Of a stretch of DNA of 64,000 bases, positions 24,549 to 34,885 are shown piece after piece. Within the stretch, counting starts at the first letter, position 1. Each line of letters opens with the position of its first letter. The notes beneath the pieces are model-generated. The model was not told where the DNA came from, ran no database searches, and was given only the letters and a program-made list of their open reading frames with translations. The translations under genes were made by a program, and so were the position numbers. This DNA comes from Diatrype stigma (Eukaryota > Ascomycota > Sordariomycetes > Xylariales > Diatrypaceae), in the NCBI GenBank assembly GCA_022225965.2, contig JAKJXP020000050.1, forward strand, positions 1 to 64,000, written 5' to 3'.

Positions 24549-25346
24549 TTAGGAACACCTTGGATGATCTTCTGGAAAGCGAGCTCCATACGGAGGGCCT
24601 TCCGTGAAGTAATCTATATACATACCGTTCGAGGCTTTTTTGCTTTTCTCCATTCTTTCCTCCACTGTCTCCATCTTGTCATCTCCCGCCTCGAGGGTGC
24701 AGCCGAGACCCTGCAGGCCATAAGAAACCCACACACTATATGAAGCCAGATCCTCCACAACAGCTGCACGCTCATCGTCAGGAAGGTCCGAGAGGATTTT
24801 GTTGGTTTCCTTATCGTCATGATAGGCGTATAGCTCGCGAGAGAGCATGCAGACGAGCAGTTTGTAAATTGAGGAATTGGCTCGGTCTTCTATGTCTTCT
24901 AGGCAATATGACTTAGCGACGAAAGGATGGCAGCGAAAGGGATATTGGCCGAGTAAATATCGGACGAGTCGAATGATATCATCCCTGAATTCGAGTGCTT
25001 CCAGCAGGCGACCCAACTTCCAGGACTCAACCAGGAATTCCACCTCCTTAATCGTGTCCTCGCCCTCTTCAAGAGGTTCTCTGAGACCTATCCAACTGTA
25101 TCCTTTATGATTCCGGTGGTACATCCACAAGATGAAGAGCTTGAATTCATCGTCTTCTTGGTCCCATTCGACCTTCTCAACCGGGTCTTTGAGTGGGTGG
25201 CGGAAGTAATTTTCAAAATATGGCCGCATTCTGCGAGGGATGCGACATCCAATGCCACATGGAAGCAGGATAGAGATTTCTTTCTTATCGTCGAGAATCT
25301 TCTTTTCCATCTCTTGGGCTAGGTTTCTTACTGTGGGAGCAGACAT
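24549..25346 (-). CDS. BTB/POZ-like domain protein
   Basis: A single exon encodes 265 residues. The N-terminal part resembles fungal BTB/POZ proteins: an ISILLPCGIGCRIPRRMRPY segment (in place of the usual V-x-V-G...F-x-V-H-K), then YFENYFRHPLKD and the later VEFLVESWKLGRLLEALEFR helix pair. The remainder is charged and helical. Such proteins usually mediate dimerisation or cullin-3 adaptor contacts, but the match is divergent and no functional residue can be named. There is no signal peptide or membrane segment. The start Met (MSAPTVRNLA) follows a clean stop-containing leader. The gene is 0.8 kb from the Copia element. Confidence 0.6.
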   Translation of the reverse strand: MSAPTVRNLAQEMEKKILDDKKEISILLPCGIGCRIPRRMRPYFENYFRHPLKDPVEKVEWDQEDDEFKLFILWMYHRNHKGYSWIGLREPLEEGEDTIKEVEFLVESWKLGRLLEALEFRDDIIRLVRYLLGQYPFRCHPFVAKSYCLEDIEDRANSSIYKLLVCMLSRELYAYHDDKETNKILSDLPDDERAAVVEDLASYSVWVSYGLQGLGCTLEAGDDKMETVEERMEKSKKASNGMYIDYFTEGPPYGARFPEDHPRCS

Positions 25347-26149
25347 GGTGTTGAGCTTTGTGTGAGAAGGGGTAGACCTCGGGTAGTTGGACCTGAGAAA
25401 AAGAGATGAGGTATTGTCGAAATGGCTGGTAAACTATGCGGGAGTCACAAAGGATGGGCTAGAAGCTTAGGTTCTTCAAACTTTGGACAGATGGAATCGA
25501 GATCAGGGTAGCTGTGCATTATTTAAGAAAGGAATTTACAGGGTTGTTGCGGGGTATGGATGTTGGGCATGCAGTCTGCCTATTGTGTGCAATGAGACGA
25601 GTTGTTGTAACACGCTCGAAAGATATAAGACGGTCAAATGACGCTCTCAGACCCGTTCGGTGGTTGGTGTGCTTTGCTAGCCAGCCTCTGCCTGCTGATA
25701 GTGGCAAGTAGATACATGTGTAGTAAGTAACAATGATTAGAGAAGTCGCTAACGTGCGGTCAGGAAGTAATCTATGGTAAAGAGAGGGCTATTACGAGAT
25801 AACTTGCTGGAACGATGACAGTATGACTAGCTTACGTGTCGTTACCATCACATTTCAGATATGTTCGAAGAAGTGGCTAGGTAGTACTGCAGCACCAGAC
25901 CGTTGTGAGAACTGGGTATTCACTTGGGGAATTCAAGAGTTTATCATATGCTGTGCATGTCCTACTGTTCCTTGCAAGATAAAACTAACCAAGTTGGAAA
26001 ACCTGGCCGGGGAGGTTTGACCGGTCGAAACCCCCAGAGCTTGCCACACACAAAGAATCACATTGAAATATACTCTGAGTAGTGGCTGCCTAATACTGTC
26101 ACACACCTTATGATAATCATCGGGTGCTCGCTTTAAAAACTAAAAAATG
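25347..26149. other. Intergenic up to Copia insertion
   Basis: It is the promoter side of the BTB-like gene and flanking DNA of the retrotransposon. Only short chance frames are seen. Confidence 0.4.
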
Positions 26150-26154
26150 CATCG

Positions 26155-26308
26155 TATTAAATATAAACGTAGGTTATAAGGTATATTGTATTAGGTTACT
26201 TAATATAATAGGAATATACTTTATAAATAGGTAAGGGCATTCCATATATATAGCCATAGGTATGAATCGTCCCTAGCCACTTAAATTTCCAGCTACCGTA
26301 TTCCAATA
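26155..26308 (-). repeat. Copia 3' LTR (left copy, more mutated)
   Basis: This 154-bp repeat matches 33048-33201 without gaps. I count about 18 differences, all transitions, most of them leaving this copy with TA where the other has CA or TG. The plus-strand end reads CCAATA where the partner keeps CCAACA. Confidence 0.9.
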
Positions 26309-29300
26309 CTCCTATTTGAACCATACGTAGCTATAATTCGAGATTATCGTTAAGTTAACCTGCTTTGCTAAAGTCCTAAAATTTAAATTTAATACAGCCT
26401 TTAAAACGGGGATTATTAGGGCCTTAATAGCTATTATTTCCTAGGCTAACCCATTTCCATATTTTGCGTAATAAAAGTACTAAATATTCGTTTTTCCCAT
26501 TATTCGAATCGTCGGTATTATATTAAATCTTAGCTTTCGATATATATCGTTTGTTGCGAAAATATTTAACGAAAAAACGTTATTTTCCGAATAATATATT
26601 TTTTTATCGTTTAGTTTTAATAACATATAATATCGAATTACAGTTTTAAATTAAAATTCGTTTTTTACGAAAACCATTAATAATGGCTATAACAAAAATA
26701 TGCTATTTTCGTATTTCTTATTAATCGCCAATTAAGGGTCCGTTAAACGTATTAAATAATTTTATCCAGGTTTTTTTGCCGTATTTCGAAAATGGTCCGG
26801 CGAAATTCTCGAAAATATTACGAATACTAGCATTAGGCATATATTATTATTAATTAATTTTATTTTGCTTATTATGAAAGAAAATGGCTTTATAATAAAT
26901 ATAAGGGCCTTTATCGTTAATTATTAAATTACGGAATTATTATAAAAAGGTTTTTAAGTTTGCTTTTAATATATTGGGATTTAATAGGGATATATTGAAT
27001 GCCGTAAGTAATATTATAAATACCATTATAATATATATAAATTAATAAAAAGAAAAAAAAGCCGAAAAAAAAGGTAATTAATTAGGTATATATATATAAA
27101 TATTAAGGCTGCATCTTTTATTTTTATTTAAGGCAAAAATATGCCTTATTCGATTAAATTAATCCTATAAATCCCTTAAAAAAATAATAAGCATATTAAT
27201 AAAGATCCATAAAAAATAATATTATCGTAAAGCTAATATAACGTATAATAAGAAATAAATAAAAAAGGAAATATTAATAAGGTTATTAATGTAAATATTA
27301 AAAATAAAGGTAATATTTTAGTAATAAAATGCTTTTATAGGACCCAATTTTATTTTTCCCATTTACTTTATAACAAAATACTTAGGACTTCTTTAAAGGT
27401 AACGAATTTATTTTTAAGCAAAGGCTTTATTAAGCCATTAGCGATTTAATTAAAGGTATAAATATATCGAAAATCGATTTTATTATTCGCTTGCTTTTTA
27501 CGGTTAAAATGGTATTATATTTCGATATGCTTGGTATAGGCATAAAATTAAGGATTTTTTACTAATGCAAGCGCTTTTTAATTATCCTTATATATTACCG
27601 TAGCAATTATTTCGTCTTTAATGGCATTAAATTCTTTCAATAATTGCCGTAATTAAATCGCCTTTTTTATCGCTTATATTTAACCCATATATTTAATTTT
27701 ATAAAACGATAAGGCTACCGTTTGTTATTTCTTTAAAAACCAATTAATAACGCCGCTGCCGATATTAAAAATGTAACTAGCAATTAAGCGTCGAAATTAT
27801 ATATAGCCGGTCCAATCGGAATTAATATATTTAATTAAGTTTTATAACTTATTTTAATATATCAGTTTATAATCGAATATGCCTTTAAAATATTATAGCA
27901 TACATTTAACGGCGGCAAAATAAGCGGTAATGGGATTTTTTATGTAACGATTAAGATAAAAAACGATATAAGCGATATTCGAATAAATGCTTATTATGGC
28001 ATATATTAAGCAGCCTATAGCTTTGGCATATTATTAAACGTTTGCCTTAATAACTTCGAAATCGTCGGACGGCTCGTTAATTTTTAAGGTTACTATAAGT
28101 ATAACATAAAATATTGCATTCCATTATTTTAATTTCTTAATAATCTTTTTAAGGTAAACTTTTTAATTAAGATAAATTTTTTTATTAATACGATTACGGA
28201 TAATACTTATGCCTAAATAATAATTATAAGATTTAAAGTTAAATATTTCAAACCTATTAAATAAGGCTTTTTTTAATTTAGCAATTTCATCCTTATTAGG
28301 ACCAGCAATTAAAAAATCGTTTACGTAAACTGCTATATAAAAATGCCCTTTAAAGAATATCTTTATGTTAAAGTTTAACGAATTAAATCCCAGTTCTTTA
28401 AGAAAAATGGCTAATATTTAATACCATATTCGTAAAGCTTGCTTTAAACCGTAAAGCGCCTTATTTAGTTTATAAACCTTTATTGTACCGTCGTTAAATT
28501 CCGGTAATTATTTAATATAAATTTCTTTAATAATAGGCCCATATAAAAATGCCGTTTTAACGTTCATTTGCTTCAATTTTAAATCCAGTGCTGCGGCAAA
28601 AGCGAAAATTGCCTTATAATTTATAGGTTTAATTATTAAAACGAAAGTATTTATATAATTCAAGCCTTTAATTTATTCGAAGCTACGGATAATCCATCGT
28701 ATTTTATATCGGGTAATTTCGCCATTAGGACCTCTTTTTAATTTATAACCCCATTTATTAAATAAAGCCTTTCGTTTAATAAGCAATTCGCAAAACGTTT
28801 AAGTCCTATTATTTATTAACGATTAATATTTATTGCTTATAACTTTATATTATTTAAACCATTATACGTTTCGTTTTATATATTAATAATTACAAAGCTT
28901 AACCGCTATAACTATTAGCATTACTTTTAAAACGGCTATGGCTAAATAAAACGCCGGAATAGCCTTTAATTAAAAGCGATTGGTTTAATTATATTTAACG
29001 CATAAATAAAGATTATAACTATAAAGAACTTTTAATAATAAATTGTCTTTATAATATATATTATTCTTTATATATTTAATAAATAAAGCTATAACGTTAA
29101 TTGGATTACGTAAGTTATTATTAAGCTAAGCTAAAACATTAAGGTTACGTAAAATTTCGCAAGGCTAAGCTAAGTTATTATCGACGTTTTATAATCTTTT
29201 GCCGGAATCAATTTAAAAGAATAAGCCTATATCGGACTACTTAACGGCCCGATTCCGGATAATTATAAAATAAATATCGAATAAGCTGCTATTTCTTTCG

Positions 29301-32300
29301 GTAATGGCCGGCGGTAATTTAAAACCTAATCGTTTATTTTTTTGTTTATTGCTTTAACGAATTAATCTCGAGATTAATGCTGTAATAAATAAAATAATAA
29401 ATATATTTTAAGGCTTAGCCATAAATAAATTAAATGTAACTGGTTTTTTTCTTTTATAGCCTCGGCATTACGGATAAACGAAATAATCTTTTTTAAATAT
29501 TACATTATTGGCGTATTTTATTTTATTGGTATTTCGTTAAAGAATAATATAATTCGTTATTTTATCGCCGTTATATTTTAATATCTGGTAAGCTATATCG
29601 GTAAATTTAAGGATATTCGCCTTTTTATTAAGCTTATATATGCCGGATATTCCTAATTAAACCAGGTAATATAAATTAGGCTTATTACCGTATTAAGTTT
29701 CGTAAGGAATGGTTTCGAAAATAAAATATGGACTTTTATTCTTAAGATAAAATGCTGCTTTAACGATAAGTGGCCAATAATATTTTAATATTCCGTTTTT
29801 AATGGCTGTTTTTATAATGGACTTAATGTATTTTTTAAAATAACTTATGGTACTTTCGATAATCCCATTTTATTCGTATTAATTAATGGCAAAATAACGA
29901 ATAGCTATGCTTTTTATTGCATAATATTTGTAAAATTCGTTATTACGATATTGCTTAAATTTATTTATCGTTACGTAATAATAACGTCGTTTAAGCCTTT
30001 TTTAATATACCAGAAATTCTTTAAAAGCTTCGAATTACTTTTTTAATTATTTAATAGGAATTATCCAATTTATTTACAAATGGTCGCATATTATGGCTAA
30101 CCATTCCGTAGCGTTACTGTAATTAATAATACTTTTAGGCATGCCTGCTTTATTAAGATATAAGAACTTTAAGTAATATATGCCTTTTTTTAGGTTGCCT
30201 TTATATAATTTTTCCCGTTACCGACCTTTAACGCAATTATCGTAAAAATAATAGTGTTTTATTAGTTTTATGTTATTGGATATAATTATTAATTTACGGA
30301 TATTTTGCTCGCTAAGGTATTTTAATTGCTTATATTAGATTATTATATTTAGGTTTATAATAAAATAAAAATAAAAAGCCATATTAAGGCCAGTTATATT
30401 AATAGTATTACCGGATTAATCGATTACATATAAGCCTAATAATATTATCGCAATTAAGAAAATATATTTCCCTTTAATACCGAAAGCGGCGTCAATATAA
30501 AATAAAAATTCCGTACCTTTTTTAATAAGCTAAATAACCGAAATAAGGTTTGCTTTTAATTCCGGGCAATAAATTGCATCCTAAATTTGAATACGCTTTA
30601 TTTTGCCGTTAATTAAAATATAAAAAACGATGGTGCCCTTTTTTTTAAATGTCAGAACTTTACTTTTAATGCCATAGATTTATAAATCTTTATAAGACCG
30701 AAGCTTATTAAATAATTCGCGTTTACAACAAAAGGTTTAATTATAGCCATTATTTAAAACCAATATCTTTTAAAGCTTTTTTGCTAGCTCGATGGCTTTG
30801 TTTTAAAATAAAAACATAAGGCCTAATTTTATTAATCGTTATTTTATTCCGGAAATATCCGGAATTCCGTCGATGGAATATTTAAAATCCGGTATTAATT
30901 CCGCGGATTATTTATTAGGCCGTATCCGGATAGCTATAGGATTAATTCCGAATAAAAGGCCCTTAAAAATGCGTAATAAAATATTAAGTTATGCTGCTAT
31001 TAATAATGGCTCCGCGGTATCGTTTTTTGCCGCTAAAAAAGTATTAACGATAATCTCGGTATCGTTATTATTAATAATTCCATATATTAACTTAATAGGA
31101 ACGGCTATAACATCGTTAATCTTTTGCTTTTTCAATTAAGCTTTGCCACCTTGCCAATAAAAAAGGGCCTTATCCGGATGTTTCCAAAAGCATTCGTTAA
31201 GGGAATAATTTGTTATTTTACGTCTTATAGCCTTATAATAAATATATTAAGCGCTATCGAATGCCTTACGTTTGCCTTTATTCCTTTGGTTTTTATTATT
31301 AAAACGATGGATTTAAAAGAATCCGATTTGCATCCTATTGTTATTCCGAATTCGTATATTTTATTCCTTTTAAAAGGTTAGCTACAAAGTTTTTTCGAAA
31401 ATTGCGATAACCTTAATAATCTTATCGTTTTTTTATTCGGATATAATAATGTAAAACTAATAAAAGGTAATAAGGAAAATAACGTAATTCGGACCGAATA
31501 CGGAAAGGAATTTATTAATAAAATATAAAATAAAAATAATGCAATTTTCGTTAAATTCGATAAAGTCCGCCTTAATTTGGCATAATTTAACTACTAAAAT
31601 GGCTACGTTATTTTTTATAATTAAGGTAATATTTTCCTATTAATATAAAAGCTATTAAAAAACGGCGCTACTTTTGGATCGATATTGTTTTGCAAGATAT
31701 TCTTAAATAATAGCTAAGATATTTAATTTCTTATCGCTATTAATTTCGAACCGAAGGTTCTTTCCAAATCTATACCGGATATAACCGAATGCTTTAATTT
31801 GCTTGTCCTTTTAAATTCTTTTTTTCTTAACCTTTTTAAATTTACTTAAATCCGTAACGTCGGAACCTTTCGTTTCGTTTTCTTTCGGTAATAAGCGGCC
31901 GTACCTTTAAATATAAAGATAATCCATTATTTCCCGCTTAAAGCTAATCCATTCCGAAAGGAATTCGAGCTTTACTATGTTATCGAATAAACTGGTTTTC
32001 GTTTCGATCGACATTATAGGCTTGGATTTAAACTTAAGCTTAAACCTTGGCTTGGTATTTGCGTATTTTTCCAAGCTTTATTATAAGTCCTATATTAAAA
32101 CGAGATTTAACGGATGGTTCAAAAAAAACGTACGGCCGTAAGTAAATTCGTTAAATAAACTGAAAAAAATAAAAGCGCTAAAGACTGAATTTGGTTTAGG
32201 GATAAAATAAAATAAAAACAAAGGTATTCGTATAAAGTCCGAAATAAATATAAGTATATATTTAAATATAAACTCGGATAAAATTGCTTCGAATCCGAAT

Positions 32301-33047
32301 AAATCGATTTCGTTTAAATCGTAAAATAAAGAAATAATAAATACATTATTAAGACTTAATAATAAAAAGAAACGACTAAATAATTCGGATATATAATTTA
32401 AATCCTCGTCGTCGTCGTTTATAAAATATATAATTATAAATTATAAGAATATTTGGGCAAAATAAAGGAAATTTCGTTCGTTAAGAAATTTAAAGAATTA
32501 AAGTTTTGTTACGAAACGAATTCTTAGGTTATATCTTTATTTTTCATTCATATTGTCGTTTAATAAATTCATTATGACTTATTATTATTTTATTCGTTGC
32601 CTTAATAACGAATAAAAATAAAAATAAAGCGAATAAATTCGTATTTTCGTCTTATTGCTTTTAAACAGAATAATTTCAATAAATTCCTTAATTCCGATGC
32701 TATTATTTAAAATAAAAAAAGCAATAATAATAATATAATATGTACTTAATGGATTTTATAATGAAATTTTAATTTAAATGGGATGATCCATTATTACCAT
32801 ACGAATAGGATTTTTTAAGATAAATACGAATAAAATACGAATAACGGCGTTTCCGATAAATACAATGTATATTCGTAAAATGCCGTATATTATCTGATTT
32901 TTAATTAGGTTGCATTAGGAATTCCTCGTTTGTAGCAAAAAACGTAACAAGCCGTTTTATTAACGTTTATATAATATAAGCAAATTTTAAATAAATAAAT
33001 AAGTTTATAATGAAAAATCCCTTATAAGCTTTGCCGGATTCATAATC

Positions 33048-33201
33048 TATTAAATATAAACGTAAGTTATGAGGTATATTGTATTAAGTTACTTAATATA
33101 ATAGGAATATACTCTATAAGCAGGTGAAGGCATCCCATATATATAGCCACAGGTATGGGTCGTCCCCAGCCACCTGGATTTCCAGCCACCGTATTCCAAC
33201 A
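33048..33201 (-). repeat. Copia 5' LTR (right copy, less mutated)
   Basis: This 154-bp repeat pairs with 26155-26308. In element orientation it starts TGTTGGAATACGG, a canonical TG terminus. It is followed on the plus strand by the CATCG duplication. Confidence 0.9.
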
Positions 33202-33206
33202 CATCG

Positions 33207-33657
33207 CCTATTGTCACACATCCTACCGTTGCCCCAAAGGAAATCAAGATCAAGGAGGAGAAGTGGAATATAGGATTGGGCAATATTCGCTTGACCATCC
33301 ATCGGGAGCTCACACACCGACTCGCCACACGCATATATAATGTATATACTATGAGTGCGATGGTATAACATAATGTGTCCTCTGTTACGCCGGTGGTACG
33401 GTGCATCATACGTGTATTGATCTAATTAGACGGTAGACCTACCATGATAACGAAAACCTCCTAGCCTCGAGATATCCCCCCAAGGCATAAGATCTGCAAA
33501 CTTCTTCCAACCCTTTGTTATTGATCACGGTGACTCATGTTTACATCTTGCCTCAAAGGCATCTGCCTTCGGACTGTTGTTAATACTCTCCATCAAGCAC
33601 ACATTTCCGGGACTTGTCAATAGGATATTTGTTAGTCATGTCACAAGCAAGGAGGAC
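33207..33657. other. Intergenic flank of Copia element
   Basis: Normal-composition sequence between the Copia element and the short BTB gene. I see nothing that continues the BTB domain here. Confidence 0.4.
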
Positions 33658-34028
33658 TTAGTGTAATACACCGGAAATACTACACAAGCTTGTCGTCCAT
33701 GAGGGACCAATTGCATTGAAGTGTTGAGAAAGCCTAGGGTGTCGTTCCCTAATATCACCGGCATGCTCCACGAGGTTGAATTGGAGAGTGGCTGCCTCCT
33801 TCATGGAACTGTTGAGCGCAGCGCGGAAGTACAGCGAATGATGGGCCAGAAGGTGTGCAGGGACCTGGAACCTTTTACCACTAGGGATCTGGAGAGTGAT
33901 CACTTCGCCTACTTCACTGTTGAAATGGCAGGTCAGTGACGTATATATTTGGGAGCCAAAGCAACACATTGAACTTACCTGACACTAGGAGCTTTCTCCC
34001 GTTTCTTGTACCGTGGAGCTTCCGCCAT
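33658..34028 (-). CDS. Short BTB/POZ protein, probably truncated
   Basis: Two exons, 33979-34028 and 33658-33916, are joined over a 62-bp intron (GTAAGT...CAACAG) to give 102 residues starting MAEAPRYKKREKAPSV. Residues 17-60 are a clear BTB N-terminal half: GEVITLQIPSGKRFQVPAHL, then HSLYFRAALNSSMKEA and LQFNLVEHAGDI. A full BTB domain needs about 50 more residues; here the frame changes character after GDI and stops. No continuation is found downstream toward the Copia element. It may be a pseudogene or a fragment left after local rearrangement; a missed third exon is the alternative. Partner and function are unknown. Confidence 0.5.
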
Positions 34029-34885
34029 GTTTGTACCCAGGCTGTTCTTCCCGCCTGGTGGAAGTAAGCAGCGTTGTGTAGCGGTGTTGTGAGGTGGTGT
34101 TGTGCGTGTGCATGTGCGTGTGTGCAAGCAGTAAGCAGATTTCGCGGAAGGTTTTGTCGAGTAGGACGGGAGAAATGTAATGTCATAGGCAGGTGCCACC
34201 TGCCTCCTACATACCTAGGTAGCCTTGGCTCTCTAGAACAACAGCAACAGAAATTCATTGATTAGCTTTGGCTGCGTACTGGCCTAAATAACCAAAGCAA
34301 CTGCAACCGACCCTCCGAATTCCTCCGTTGCAATGGCCTCTTGAGTACTGGCAAGTAATTGCGGCCAGGTAGTTAAATAACTATCCAGGTATGTGGTGAA
34401 TGGTTACGGGAAAGAAGCAAATTGCGGCCAGAAAGTAAACCTGCTTGAAAAGAGGAAGTGGTTTGCTGAAGGCGGTAGCAGGATAACTTCGAATATTTTC
34501 GAGGAAGGAGCCAGCACTGCAGCACGATGCTTCGGTGACAACGGGCACTTGAATAATCGGGATTTCAACAGTACGATGGTAATTGTGGGTGCCTTTCTCT
34601 GAAGATACAACTGGCAGTGTACGGCACCCATCTATCAAATTCCCACACACAGCAAAGGCAAGCACGTACAAGCAGACATAATCAACAGAAAATCATAAAC
34701 AGAAGCACGTACATAACATAATGCAATGATAGCATATACCAAAACTCCAAACTAGATGCAAGTACCTACGGAATACCGCTTGCTCAGATACCTCCCCCGC
34801 CCCCTTATGCTTACTAACCCCATAGCCCATAGTTATCCCCATTCCTTATCACGTGTACTCCTCACCCCTATCACCCATCACCCCA
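34029..34885. other. Intergenic region
   Basis: It lies upstream of the short BTB gene and downstream of DBP7. It contains a GT-rich tract (34087-34127) and a perfect TACCTAGGTA palindrome at 34212-34221. No gene is evident. Confidence 0.4.

Larger units (their letters stand above)
26155..33201 (-). mobile_element. Degenerate Ty1/Copia LTR retrotransposon (RIP-mutated)
   Basis: A 7,047-bp AT-rich element lies on the minus strand, bounded by 154-bp LTRs and a perfect 5-bp target duplication CATCG (26150-26154 and 33202-33206). Translation through stops near 27900-28450 gives a Copia reverse transcriptase: AVYVNDFLIAGPNKDEIAKL (YVDD turned to YVND, 28316-28327), then NYYLGISIIRNRINKKIYLN and, further on, a YAKAIGCLIYAI...YFAAVKCML stretch typical of the Copia RNase H region. 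RT downstream of integrase is the Copia order. Gag and integrase are too mutated to delimit; the plus-strand frames at 30873-31381 are antisense chance frames. Stops and D-to-N changes fit CpA-directed RIP. The element is inactive. Confidence 0.9.

Noticed and set aside
30873..31381. Two plus-strand frames inside the Copia element resembling small membrane proteins
   Set aside because: They lie antisense to the element's coding direction in AT-rich RIPed DNA; their hydrophobicity reflects base composition.
26090..33225. Similar TGTCACACA words just outside both ends of the Copia element, considered as longer flanking repeats
   Set aside because: They sit at different distances from the ends and are not inverted; the CATCG duplication already explains the insertion.
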